From contig NC_134930.1 of assembly GCF_051020765.1 (NCBI RefSeq), forward strand, positions 4,030,001-4,094,000: a stretch of 64,000 nucleotides of DNA, in the 5' to 3' direction. Under the pieces are notes generated by a model. The model was not told the DNA's origin, did no database searches, and saw only the letters and a program-made list of their open reading frames with translations. This document shows, piece after piece, positions 27,767 through 38,638 of the stretch. A program made the position numbers and the translations under genes. Positions within the stretch are counted from its first letter, which is position 1; the number at the start of each line of letters is the position of its first letter. The DNA comes from Lasioglossum baleicum (taxonomy: Eukaryota; Arthropoda; Insecta; Hymenoptera; Halictidae).

Positions 27767-27879
27767 TTTGAAAGATATAAATGGGATTTAAGAAATGTGA
27801 ACTTCGCTCTGACACGCGTCGGGGCTTATTAATGCAAATATCGGCGACCACTTCGATGTCCTACCGACTGCGCCAAATT

Positions 27880-29740
27880 TGTCACGTCCGTCACTGTGTT
27901 TTTGTTACAGGTACCAGGAGAGAGAAAAGAGAACAGTGACAGACGGACGGTTGAGATATGAAGATTAATATGAGGAGTGGTCTTTTGTGCCGAGACAGCC
28001 GCGGGCTGTCATATGCACTAGGACAACCGATATTGCTATGGATGCAGTCAAGAAGAGAACGTCCGACGCGGTTACAAGAACTGTCCCGACAAGAATCACG
28101 CGCGAGATGATGCAACGGAAACGGTGAGTTTACAGGATTCAGCAATTATACAAAACATTATACGACTCACCGCAATGCTGTATTAACGCCTAATAATATT
28201 GTTGCAGCAGGAATTGGCGGTACTGACAGTAGGTGTCGTACATCGGGTCTTCTATACAGATGTCCTCGAGGTGGGGAAGATCTGGCAGGGCTGCTGCTGC
28301 TCTCCTCGGGACGACATTAGTGGCCTTGGATGCTGGCCGCAAGATGACACGTTGATGAGCTGGCAGAGGAACGTCACGGATGATTCGGCAACGGACCCTG
28401 GGAACGATGATCGTGTCTCGGCTGTCGTCGTCGTCGGCTATGTCGATTACCTCAGGACGATCGACCGGATGCAGAACTGGCGTCGGAGAAGTTCTGTCCA
28501 CTCGGTAGTGGCAATGATTTGATCGAGCACCGCTTTATTTCTCAACGCGCGTCTCAATTTAGCAAGTTGATACTTGCGTCCCGCTCGACGTGGGCGTCGC
28601 ATGGGTAAGGAATAGTAATGATGGAATATTAATAATATAATGAAAATGAACTTCCACTTGTTATTAACCTTTTTGGTAGTTAACTCGCTTCACGTCTATA
28701 GTGGCGGCTCAGCGTTTCCACTGCGCACTTTAGACCAATTCTAGACGTGGCACGAGAACTTCTCTATGACTCGCTTCAAATTCCTTATTGGCGGCTCAGC
28801 GTTTCCACTGCGCACTTTAGACCAAGTCCGGATATGTCACGAGTTTAATATATTCGATGCAAGAACTGAATTGGAAGATGGTGTTGAAGTAACACAAGAA
28901 TAACAAGATCGAAGCACTGGTATAACAACGATATATTAAATAAGAACTGGTAAGTACACTGGTATACAATATGTAAGTAGTATTATAATAGGAGTAGTAA
29001 TTGGATTAATGAATAATGGATATTGTAATATGTTATAGGAATAACGTATGAGAATTAGGACTTGAGTTGAGTTGAGTTAGAGTTGGAATTGGAATTGGAA
29101 TTAGGAGTGAAGGATCGACACACTTCACTATCGCGGAGCTAGACTGAACACGTCTGCTCTTGAAGTCGGAAGAAGCCGGACTGGCACGTCCGTGCGAGTC
29201 GCTCGCTTGGAGCGGACCGTTCGAGTCGCTGTCTGGAGGCGGACTGATGCAAGCGTCCGCTCTGCCTTGCCTCCTTCGTTCGGAGTGGGGATAGCTGACG
29301 CTGCAGTCTCTTTGTTCTTCAGTCGTCGGAGTGGGAGAACCGCTGACGCAGCAGCGTCTTCGCTCCCGGGGACTGCACGTGCATTTCTGCTGACGCTGCA
29401 GTCTCGTGGCTGTCCTATTGCCCTCTACGAGCGTGGGACTGCTGATGCAGCAGTCTTTGGACTTCTCGACGTTTCTAGAAGCTTCTAGATGCTTCTAGAG
29501 TGATGCAATACTTTATTGCATTATGTGTCGTGGTGATGGGTTGAAACTGAGGTAAGGTGTTGATCAAGGTGAAGTTATGGTGATGGGTAGAGACGGAGAT
29601 AAGGATTAGAACAATAGAATATATGAGATCTTAATATTATGCTCTTATGTCTAGGGGACGGTGTGTGGATCTTATGCAGATCAGACCTTGAATACATAAT
29701 GTATGTACAAGGCCAACGTCGTACATCGGACGACGTAACA
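27880..29740 (-). repeat. LTR-A, middle LTR of A3
   Basis: 1,861 bp, shared by both bodies: PBS complement of copy 1 on its left (27860-27875) and purine-tract complement of copy 2 on its right. It contains the broken ORF-L at 28190-28602. Confidence 0.93.
28190..28602 (-). pseudogene. ORF-L, broken (A3 LTR 2)
   Basis: Same internal deletion and frame shift as the copy at 21966-22375, without the extra 3-bp loss. Confidence 0.8.
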
Positions 29741-29950
29741 CCTCCCAACGCGGAAAAGAAATTTCTTACAAAGGAAGAAATTTCTCGCTCAACACCCGAT
29801 CACACACTCATTCATGCGACGCATCGTCCGGAGGTACTCCGCGCAGGGAGCACAGTTCTCGGCGAGTATTTCCTATATTTGTACGAAACACTGGTCGCAC
29901 TGAAATGTTGTCGGTGTCGGCACGTGGGGCTGGGGCTGATTTTATGCAAT

Positions 29951-32563
29951 TTATTTCGCTTTGTTCATTTTGCATAGTTGGGTTTTGGGTGGGTGGGGAA
30001 TCACTTGTGTCACTGTCACTTTTGTCTCAGGTGACGAGATTACGGCTTTGGCACAAACACTCTGCATCTCTAATTTGCTTGAGTATTGGTGTCTTCGTCC
30101 GAGGAAGAGGTGCTTGAGTTTTCGTCCTCTTCTTCGTCGTCCGTGAGAATTTCGCCTCTTTCTCTTCTTATTCTGGCAGTGTCTGTTGCTGCCTGATCCA
30201 GTGCGAGGAGGAAACTGCAGTGGATGCATTCCAATATTGGGGTTTCCCTCAATATGGGTTTTGTACACGCGTCGCATGCGTTCTTCCTTTTCCTTGTAAG
30301 AACGTGCGTGTATACGATGACCCTCCTGACTACCGCAGTGAGGCTGCAGGCAAGGCATAGTTCTCTGCCATTTAGGGAGATTCTGTGTCTGCCATTGTAG
30401 CAGAATATTCCCTGGTATCTGTAGATGAAGTCTCCGGCTTTGTTCGCCGATGGTCTCGCCGGTTGTAAGTGTCCGCACATGTTGATTGTGTTTGTGGATA
30501 CTGGACACGATGTGGTAGGCGGCTGGGAACAGGCTGGGATTCTGGCTGTAGGAACTTCTTCGAAGTGCTGCTGTCGTTTGTTCTGTATCTTCCGGCGGTG
30601 GAAGGAGATTCTGTCGACGCTGGGTTTCGGATTTCGCTCGCTTATCGGTGTTGACCGGACGCGTGATTATCGCGGATTCTAATTTCGCGTCAGCGGAGGA
30701 CTGTAATGAAATCTCCTGGGAGGGTTTCTTATCGCAAATCGCAGGAGACGCTACAATTATGGTTCGCGGGTTATTGCAAAGGTATAGTATAATACGAAAT
30801 TTGTTTCTCCTTTTTGCTGACGCGTATTTTACAGACGTATAATTCCTAGATGGATGGAAATCGCTTTGCGGTGCACGGATACTTGACCGTTGAGACTGGA
30901 AGAGATCATGTCCCGGCGAAAAATCAGAGGTAGGTTTTTGAAATGAAATATAGACTCTCTTTGACTCTGATTTAGAAATTATCGCGGGATGATCTTTTAT
31001 GATCGACTCGTATGCTCGGTCTATACGAGGTAGAGTTTTATGCTTTATTTTATGTAGACGTTCTGTTGTCTTTAGAGAATCAAAGGCGGGGACATTTCCT
31101 TTCAACCTAGACTCGGAATAGAAACAATCGGACTTGATACCGGAGCTTGTAGAATAAACCTTCATAGGTTTGAATTCGCGGGAGTCTTCTTTGGACTCTT
31201 GATTAAAATTGTCGGGATGGTTACCGAGTACGTCGGGATGGTTACCGGAATTGAAAAGGTCGGGATGGTTACCGAATGCGTCGGGATGGTTACCGGAGTT
31301 AGAATAATGATCGGGCTGGTTACCGGAGTTAGTATAAGAATCGGGCTGGTTACCGGAGTTAGTATGAGAATCGGGCTGGTTACCGGAGTTAGTATATGAA
31401 TCGGGCTGGTTACCGGAGTTAGTATAAAGATCGGGCTGGTTACCGGAGTTAGTATAAGAATCGGGCTGGTTACCGGAGTTAGAATAAGAATCGGGCTGGT
31501 TACCGGAGTTAGTATGAGAATCGGGCTGGTTACCGGAGTTAGAATAAGAATCGGGCTGGTTACCGGAGTTAGTAATGTCGGGATGGTTACCGAATACGTC
31601 GGGATGATACCCGGAAGTAGAATGGTCGGGATGGTTACCGAATACGTCGGGATGGTTCCCGGAATTAGAAAGGTCGGAAGAGTACGACTCGATTTCTTCC
31701 ATCTCCAATGGGGGCAATCGAAATGAAACTCTTTCCGACGAGGTGTTAAAACACCGGAGGCTCGCTTTGCCTTTACGATTGGTGACAACGCAGTCACCCA
31801 GGAATACATCCGGCGCTACATTAACACGGCGGATATATCCCTGTTTGGGTCCTTCGACGTCGACCGCTATGCACGCAACGGTACGAGGTTCGAGGACGAA
31901 TTCTTCGGATTTCAGAGGAGTCTTTGTTCGAACTCGATCCTCACGCTCCACGATCCGACTTCTCGCAGTGTACTCCGATATCTCTCGAGTCTCCTTCGAT
32001 TCCGGCCGGCTTTTCACGGCGTTTTTCTCTAGGGAGCACTCGGTCGAATCCCGAGGAGGCATTGAAATAACCTCCGTCACCGGGGCTCTGCAAGGTCTGA
32101 CCGCGGGTGCACGAGGATTTGAGGAAGACACTCGAACGTTCCTTGCCGAATGTTCCTCACGCTTGGCGGCTGGAGTTTTAACGAGATCGTTGGTCATAGA
32201 CGAAGGCATTGAAATAACCTCTGCTGCCAATTTATCGCGAGGCTCAGCCGTGGGCGCGCAAGGGTTCGAGAAGGGAACCCGAATGTTTCCTATCATAATG
32301 TATTCATTCGCAAAGGAGATCTCGGCTCCTGTTCTGAAGAAGGGAGAACCGAGGATTCCGTCGATGTTAATTGGGAAGTTTTCTTCCAAGACATGAAATT
32401 CGATAGGGTTTTGACCCTGTAAGTGTATTTTAATTTGACCGAGAGTTGGAATGGATCCCTCGGTTATTCCTTGGACTTCTATAGTGTTTGTATGATCTAT
32501 AGGTAGATTTGGTTCTAGACTTGACGCACGAATTAAATTGATCTCCGAACCCGTGTCTAACAA
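29951..32563 (-). CDS. A3 protease-linker ORF (copy 2)
   Basis: Identical protein to the ORF at 23724-26336, offset by 6,227 bp. Confidence 0.75.
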   Translation of the reverse strand: MLDTGSEINLIRASSLEPNLPIDHTNTIEVQGITEGSIPTLGQIKIHLQGQNPIEFHVLEENFPINIDGILGSPFFRTGAEISFANEYIMIGNIRVPFSNPCAPTAEPRDKLAAEVISMPSSMTNDLVKTPAAKREEHSARNVRVSSSNPRAPAVRPCRAPVTEVISMPPRDSTECSLEKNAVKSRPESKETREISEYTARSRIVEREDRVRTKTPLKSEEFVLEPRTVACIAVDVEGPKQGYIRRVNVAPDVFLGDCVVTNRKGKASLRCFNTSSERVSFRLPPLEMEEIESYSSDLSNSGNHPDVFGNHPDHSTSGYHPDVFGNHPDITNSGNQPDSYSNSGNQPDSHTNSGNQPDSYSNSGNQPDSYTNSGNQPDLYTNSGNQPDSYTNSGNQPDSHTNSGNQPDSYTNSGNQPDHYSNSGNHPDAFGNHPDLFNSGNHPDVLGNHPDNFNQESKEDSREFKPMKVYSTSSGIKSDCFYSESRLKGNVPAFDSLKTTERLHKIKHKTLPRIDRAYESIIKDHPAIISKSESKRVYISFQKPTSDFSPGHDLFQSQRSSIRAPQSDFHPSRNYTSVKYASAKRRNKFRIILYLCNNPRTIIVASPAICDKKPSQEISLQSSADAKLESAIITRPVNTDKRAKSETQRRQNLLPPPEDTEQTTAALRRSSYSQNPSLFPAAYHIVSSIHKHNQHVRTLTTGETIGEQSRRLHLQIPGNILLQWQTQNLPKWQRTMPCLQPHCGSQEGHRIHARSYKEKEERMRRVYKTHIEGNPNIGMHPLQFPPRTGSGSNRHCQNKKRKRRNSHGRRRRGRKLKHLFLGRRHQYSSKLEMQSVCAKAVISSPETKVTVTQVIPHPPKTQLCKMNKAK
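30070..30480 (-). CDS. Cys-rich accessory protein (copy 2)
   Basis: Identical to the 136-residue protein at 23843-24253. Confidence 0.7.
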   Translation of the reverse strand: MCGHLQPARPSANKAGDFIYRYQGIFCYNGRHRISLNGRELCLACSLTAVVRRVIVYTHVLTRKRKNACDACTKPILRETPILECIHCSFLLALDQAATDTARIRRERGEILTDDEEEDENSSTSSSDEDTNTQAN

Positions 32564-32634
32564 AAATTCACACTTCTTTTGTAATTGAGGGGCGGAGATT
32601 TTTACGCGCGGAATTGGTGAGTCTGCAGCAAGAT

Positions 32635-33993
32635 TTACTGCTGAGACGAATCGTCGGACTGGTCGTTCGTCCGGATAGCTGTTTGGGTGCGGGCTGTAGT
32701 TTGAGTTGAAGATGCGGCCTCCCGCCTGGGGTTGGCTTCGGTCGGGAGGCCGGACTCGTTTCCCGACCTCCTATTATTATTGAAAGTGCGCTTACGGCAC
32801 TCGTGAATATCGTGCCCGGGGGTTTTGCAGTAGTTGCAAAATTTGTTAGGGCTTGAGGGGCGATCTGTGCGACCATCGCGGTACGTGTTTTGGTCGCGAG
32901 GATTATTTTCCCATCGCCGTTGCGGCGTCGGGGAGCGATAAGAGTCCCGGTTTGAGTTTCTCGAGGACTGCTGAGACGAGTCCGGTCTGTTATCGCGGCG
33001 TTCTTGGGTTCGCTCTGGAATGTCACGAGCGGACTCGTACGTGGAACGCTGGCGATACGGCCGGTTATCAGAGAAGCTGACTCGTTTTTCTTCGCGGATC
33101 AGTTCTCGTCGACGAGTCTGGTCTGACTCATACTGCCTGTAAGCAGAGATGGCTGCTTCGAAAACAGTGGCAGGATTTCGCGAAGGGCAATGAAGCACTT
33201 CGGCACGCAGCTGGGGAAGGAGACCTCGTAGAAAACAATCTACTACGAAGCGATCTAGTTCTTCGTAATCAAGGCCAATATCTGTGGCATCTTGAATCGC
33301 GGTTCGAAGGTCTTTAACGCGATTGATGAAGTCTAAGATGTGCTCGTTTGGAGCTTGGAGTACACTCGCGAGATCGCCACGGTAATGGTCAACGAATTTG
33401 TATGGGCCCAGTACTGTTCGTAATTTCTCGCATAGTGCAGAAATTGTGAATATGTGCTCGCCTTCTATAGCGGCATAAGCACGATCGTGGAGTTTATTGC
33501 AGAGCAATTTCGTGAGGGCACGCTCTGCAGTGGCCGGTACGGTGTCACGCGCGCGTTTGCATGCACGTATGAATTGTAGGACGGAAGACGAAGTTCCGTC
33601 GAATCTAGGGACAAGCTCGGCGGCTTGTTTTAGAGCGAAATTACCAGTAGGTTCATACTGTGGGATTTCGCGTGGCTCTGGCGGTGAAGGTTCCCGCATA
33701 TTAGAGACGTTACTAGGGCCTGGTGTAGGCGTCTGTTGACGTAGGGTTTGACTCGTGATTTGGATGTTATGAAGCTCTTTTCGTATTTCGTCGAGCATAT
33801 TCTTTTGGTTTTGTGCGTCTTCTTCATATTTGAGACGCAATTTCGCAATAAAATCAGTTTCTTCTTTGAGATATTGCTCTCTACGGGCGAGGTCTTGTGC
33901 GTATAGGAGTAGCTCTTCCTCGGTCATTGGGGGAAGGTCTGCGTTAGGATCTGCTCGGAGATCCCTTTGAGATCGCGTGATTGGGCGAGACAT
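32635..33993 (-). CDS. gag: A3 Gag (copy 2)
   Basis: Identical to the Gag at 26408-27766. PBS complement of this unit at 34087-34102; frameshift heptamer at 32758-32764. Confidence 0.92.
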   Translation of the reverse strand: MSRPITRSQRDLRADPNADLPPMTEEELLLYAQDLARREQYLKEETDFIAKLRLKYEEDAQNQKNMLDEIRKELHNIQITSQTLRQQTPTPGPSNVSNMREPSPPEPREIPQYEPTGNFALKQAAELVPRFDGTSSSVLQFIRACKRARDTVPATAERALTKLLCNKLHDRAYAAIEGEHIFTISALCEKLRTVLGPYKFVDHYRGDLASVLQAPNEHILDFINRVKDLRTAIQDATDIGLDYEELDRFVVDCFLRGLLPQLRAEVLHCPSRNPATVFEAAISAYRQYESDQTRRRELIREEKRVSFSDNRPYRQRSTYESARDIPERTQERRDNRPDSSQQSSRNSNRDSYRSPTPQRRWENNPRDQNTYRDGRTDRPSSPNKFCNYCKTPGHDIHECRKRTFNNNRRSGNESGLPTEANPRREAASSTQTTARTQTAIRTNDQSDDSSQQ

Positions 33994-34106
33994 TTTGAAA
34001 GATATAAATGGGATTTAAGAAATGTGAACTTCGCTCTGACACGCGTCGGGGCTTATTAATGCAAATATCGGCGACCACTTCGATGTCCTACCGACTGCGC
34101 CAAATT

Positions 34107-35967
34107 TGTCACGTCCGTCACTGTGTTTTTGTTACAGGTACCAGGAGAGAGAAAAGAGAACAGTGACAGACGGACGGTTGAGATATGAAGATTAATATGA
34201 GGAGTGGTCTTTTGTGCCGAGACAGCCGCGGGCTGTCATATGCACTAGGACAACCGATATTGCTATGGATGCAGTCAAGAAGAGAACGTCCGACGCGGTT
34301 ACAAGAACTGTCCCGACAAGAATCACGCGCGAGATGATGCAACGGAAACGGTGAGTTTACAGGATTCAGCAATTATACAAAACATTATACGACTCACCGC
34401 AATGCTGTATTAACGCCTAATAATATTGTTGCAGCAGGAATTGGCGGTACTGACAGTAGGTGTCGTACATCGGGTCTTCTATACAGATGTCCTCGAGGTG
34501 GGGAAGATCTGGCAGGGCTGCTGCTGCTCTCCTCGGGACGACATTAGTGGCCTTGGATGCTGGCCGCAAGATGACACGTTGATGAGCTGGCAGAGGAACG
34601 TCACGGATGATTCGGCAACGGACCCTGGGAACGATGATCGTGTCTCGGCTGTCGTCGTCGTCGGCTATGTCGATTACCTCAGGACGATCGACCGGATGCA
34701 GAACTGGCGTCGGAGAAGTTCTGTCCACTCGGTAGTGGCAATGATTTGATCGAGCACCGCTTTATTTCTCAACGCGCGTCTCAATTTAGCAAGTTGATAC
34801 TTGCGTCCCGCTCGACGTGGGCGTCGCATGGGTAAGGAATAGTAATGATGGAATATTAATAATATAATGAAAATGAACTTCCACTTGTTATTAACCTTTT
34901 TGGTAGTTAACTCGCTTCACGTCTATAGTGGCGGCTCAGCGTTTCCACTGCGCACTTTAGACCAATTCTAGACGTGGCACGAGAACTTCTCTATGACTCG
35001 CTTCAAATTCCTTATTGGCGGCTCAGCGTTTCCACTGCGCACTTTAGACCAAGTCCGGATATGTCACGAGTTTAATATATTCGATGCAAGAACTGAATTG
35101 GAAGATGGTGTTGAAGTAACACAAGAATAACAAGATCGAAGCACTGGTATAACAACGATATATTAAATAAGAACTGGTAAGTACACTGGTATACAATATG
35201 TAAGTAGTATTATAATAGGAGTAGTAATTGGATTAATGAATAATGGATATTGTAATATGTTATAGGAATAACGTATGAGAATTAGGACTTGAGTTGAGTT
35301 GAGTTAGAGTTGGAATTGGAATTGGAATTAGGAGTGAAGGATCGACACACTTCACTATCGCGGAGCTAGACTGAACACGTCTGCTCTTGAAGTCGGAAGA
35401 AGCCGGACTGGCACGTCCGTGCGAGTCGCTCGCTTGGAGCGGACCGTTCGAGTCGCTGTCTGGAGGCGGACTGATGCAAGCGTCCGCTCTGCCTTGCCTC
35501 CTTCGTTCGGAGTGGGGATAGCTGACGCTGCAGTCTCTTTGTTCTTCAGTCGTCGGAGTGGGAGAACCGCTGACGCAGCAGCGTCTTCGCTCCCGGGGAC
35601 TGCACGTGCATTTCTGCTGACGCTGCAGTCTCGTGGCTGTCCTATTGCCCTCTACGAGCGTGGGACTGCTGATGCAGCAGTCTTTGGACTTCTCGACGTT
35701 TCTAGAAGCTTCTAGATGCTTCTAGAGTGATGCAATACTTTATTGCATTATGTGTCGTGGTGATGGGTTGAAACTGAGGTAAGGTGTTGATCAAGGTGAA
35801 GTTATGGTGATGGGTAGAGACGGAGATAAGGATTAGAACAATAGAATATATGAGATCTTAATATTATGCTCTTATGTCTAGGGGACGGTGTGTGGATCTT
35901 ATGCAGATCAGACCTTGAATACATAATGTATGTACAAGGCCAACGTCGTACATCGGACGACGTAACA
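34107..35967 (-). repeat. LTR-A, third LTR of A3 (5' end of the array)
   Basis: 1,861 bp, same length as the middle LTR. The right flank AGAG (35968-35971) is the target duplication and continues directly into LTR-B. Confidence 0.93.
34417..34829 (-). pseudogene. ORF-L, broken (A3 LTR 3)
   Basis: Same deletion as in the other two A3 LTRs. Confidence 0.8.
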
Positions 35968-35971
35968 AGAG

Positions 35972-36683
35972 TTCTCACTGGAAAGTTCGCGAATAGTATT
36001 CCTTATTCAATTTCCTGTTACGTGTTCGCGTACGTGCGTGATAGTGATAGACTTGCTCGCATAGCAAGCTCCGCAGCATCCACGTCCGTTTTCTTGAATC
36101 AAAGTATATTCGCGAGATAAATTCACGGGATCGCACAGCGTCCACGCCCGTTTTCGCTAGTTAAAATATCGTCAATCACGCGGACGATATTCGTGAGTTA
36201 GATTCACGGTATCGTACAGCGTCCACGCCCGTTTCCTCAACGAGCGCATCCGTCTACAATACCGTAGCAGCCAGCTGTCAATCATTGGAGGTCGTTCCTG
36301 TCAAATATTGACGTGACAGAGTTTGGCGCAGTCGTCAATCCTTGAAGGTCGTTTCCAGCCATTTGGATCAACCCCTGTCAAGCAGAGCGGACCGTATTCA
36401 AGGCCATCAGCGCAACCGTAGCTGTTCATCCGTTGCGAATTCATGTCTCGTGTCAATCGACAAACAAGCGAAGCGTAAAAGTAAGTGGAACATATTACCG
36501 CGTATGTTTCAGGGTCGCGTGCATCATCCATCTGTGTAAGACTGCATGCAGGTGTCGGCATCGGGTCCTAGTCTGTTGATAAAAAGACCAACACTTTTAT
36601 TAAATGTCAGTCAGTGGAAGAGTAGAGTAGCCGGGCCGCGGTATTCTCTTCTCTTGCTCTTATAGCCCCGCCAGGACGTGACA
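35972..36683 (+). repeat. LTR-B, 5' LTR of B2, second part
   Basis: Last 712 bp of the 5' LTR, ending GACGTGACA at 36683, with the internal relic PBS at 36324-36334 and the donor-like GTAAGT near 36481. Confidence 0.95.
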
Positions 36684-37169
36684 AATTTGGCGCAGTCGGT
36701 AGGACACTCGTTGGTCACCGATGTTAGAGACACCGTCAACACTTTTGTAGGATACGTCATGTGTCCTACCTCTGCCAAAATTTGTTGTGACAAATTTGGC
36801 GCAGTCGGTAGGACAGTCGTTGGTCACCGATGTTAGAAGCACGGCATCGAGGAATAAAAATAGAATCAGTGTTAGCACGCGAACCCCTGCGCGTTCCATC
36901 ATTGTTTGACAATTTAACGCAGTAGACTTAGAGTCCGTGAAAGCATAGTGTCAGTTAAAAGTGCGACGGGCAGTGAAGGAAATGCCCTTTCGCCCACGTT
37001 ACATACTCAAATTATTTTTCGCGATGTTCGTACTCAGTACAAATTCATCGAGAGTTTTAGTGAACGTTAAAGTGCGACGGGCGGTTTAGAAAACGCCCCT
37101 TCGCCCACGTTATATAGTCGGATTATTTTTCGCGAATTTCATACTTAGAAATTTTCAAGCGACGCAATC
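36684..37169 (+). other. B2 leader with two PBS copies and tandem hairpins
   Basis: PBS 1 (36688-36703) and PBS 2 (36797-36812) are both TGGCGCAGTCGGTAGG and are preceded by TGACAAATT; the ~50-bp surrounding block is repeated at 109-bp spacing. Further on, two related units form hairpins with stems GGGCA/TGCCC (36968-36972 with 36983-36987) and GGGCG/CGCCC (37079-37083 with 37094-37098), flanked by GTGCGAC and CGCCCACGTTA. Their position before gag fits a packaging or dimerisation signal (inference). Confidence 0.75.
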
Positions 37170-38477
37170 ATGGAAACGCGTAGCGAGGCTAGAAAGAAGG
37201 TTCCTCCTACGGAAGAGGAATTAATTGAATTCCAGAAAGATTTAGCTCGTAGAGAAGCAGCTCTCATTAATCAAACCGCCGCGTTGACTCAACTCAAATT
37301 GCAATACGAAACAGAAACGCGTGAGCAAAGAGAAACGTACGAGGATATACGCCGCGAGATAGCAGAAATCCGATCGGCCAGAGATTCTCAATCAATTCCA
37401 GCTAGCCCAGTCGTTGCGCCCCGCGAACCCATAATGCACGATTCTTCGAATTTCACCGTTAAACAAGCGGTTGAACTTGTGCCTACCTTTGACGGCACCT
37501 CCATAACCGTGCTACAATTCGTTCGCGCGTGCAAGCGAGCCTTGGAAGCTGTTCCAGCCACAGCTGAGCGTACCCTCACTAGATTAGTATGCAATAAGCT
37601 TAGAGGACAGGCATACGCCGCGATTGAAGACGTAAATATTAACACAATCTCTGAATTGTGCAACCGCCTGAAAGATGTACTAGGCCCATATAAATTCATC
37701 GATCAGTATCGCGGAGAATTAGCTTCGATACACCAGGGACAGTCCGAGCACGTGTTGAATTATATTACGCGAGTAAAGGACCTTAGAACGGCGATCATAG
37801 ATTCAGGCCGCGGGGTCCCCAATCTAGACGAGATTGATAAATTCACAATTGATTGTTTCATGCGTGGTCTTATCCCAGCGCTTCGAGCCGAGGTCAGGCT
37901 CTGCGCGTCACTCGAATTACAGAAAATATTCGACGAAGCAGTAACCGCGTACAAACAGTACGAGCTTGACCGTGTTCGTTATCGTGACGACGGACGCCGC
38001 GTTGCATTCTCCGACTCTCGTAATCGCACACCAGAGCGATCAAGCAACTCTTATTATGATAGGAATGCGCCTGAGCAGCGCAACAGATCTTCGGAAAGGA
38101 AAGATCAACGACCTTCCTTTTCACCTCGTGAATCCTGGCGAGACAGGAAACCCGATAACAGAGACGCGTATCGCTCTCCTCCTCCGCGACGTCACGAACC
38201 GTCGCAATCAAATCAGCGCGAAACGTATAAACGCGAAGATCGCGCTTCCCAGTCCCCAGGTCGCGATCGCTTTCCTACGGAGAATCGGAAGTATTGTAAA
38301 TATTGTAAGCGCACGGGACATGACATACACGAATGTCGCCGCCGCGAATATTACAGTAGAAATGAGTCGGGAAACGAATCAAGCCTCCCGACAAACGCGA
38401 CCAAAGGACGGGAGGCATCCCAAGAAAATCGCCAAAAGGCAACACAGCTGGCCGTCATCAGCGACGACCAGCAGTAG
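37170..38477 (+). CDS. gag: B2 Gag polyprotein
   Basis: 435 residues. The N terminus is Glu/Arg-rich and probably coiled coil (about 15-85), the capsid-like core (about 105-260) aligns with family A Gag (AVELVPTFDGTS against AAELVPRFDGTS), and a basic Arg/Ser/Pro tail carries one CCHC knuckle from Cys376. The ATG at 37170 follows the leader hairpins. The frameshift site is 38369-38375. Confidence 0.93.
   Translation: METRSEARKKVPPTEEELIEFQKDLARREAALINQTAALTQLKLQYETETREQRETYEDIRREIAEIRSARDSQSIPASPVVAPREPIMHDSSNFTVKQAVELVPTFDGTSITVLQFVRACKRALEAVPATAERTLTRLVCNKLRGQAYAAIEDVNINTISELCNRLKDVLGPYKFIDQYRGELASIHQGQSEHVLNYITRVKDLRTAIIDSGRGVPNLDEIDKFTIDCFMRGLIPALRAEVRLCASLELQKIFDEAVTAYKQYELDRVRYRDDGRRVAFSDSRNRTPERSSNSYYDRNAPEQRNRSSERKDQRPSFSPRESWRDRKPDNRDAYRSPPPRRHEPSQSNQRETYKREDRASQSPGRDRFPTENRKYCKYCKRTGHDIHECRRREYYSRNESGNESSLPTNATKGREASQENRQKATQLAVISDDQQ
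38369..38416 (+). promoter_or_regulatory. -1 frameshift signal (B2)
   Basis: G GGA AAC (38369-38375) in gag phase, 7-nt spacer, stem GCCTCCCG (38383-38390) with CGGGAGGC (38409-38416). The -1 frame stays open past the gag stop into the protease. Confidence 0.9.
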
Positions 38478-38638
38478 ATGAAATTCGAGTAGATAGGAGA
38501 GATAACCCGGACGGTCAGCAGAATGAACGACCATCCGCGAAATTAGTCTCGGCAATAAATCTCGCGCCGGACTCCCCTATCCCTCGAATAAAAGCAAGAT
38601 CGTCACTCTTCTCAAAAGAGTGTGAGTTCCTCTTGGAC

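Larger units (their letters stand above)
21656..35967 (-). mobile_element. A3: tandem LTR-body-LTR-body-LTR array
   Basis: Three LTR-A copies (21656-23513, 27880-29740, 34107-35967) alternate with two 4,366-bp bodies (23514-27879 and 29741-34106), all on the minus strand. The target duplication AGAG is only at the outer ends (21652-21655 and 35968-35971), so this is one insertion that later, or during integration, gained a 6,227-bp unit. All proteins of the two bodies are identical. The bodies code for gag, protease, a linker and a Cys-rich accessory protein, with no RT or integrase. Confidence 0.92.
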
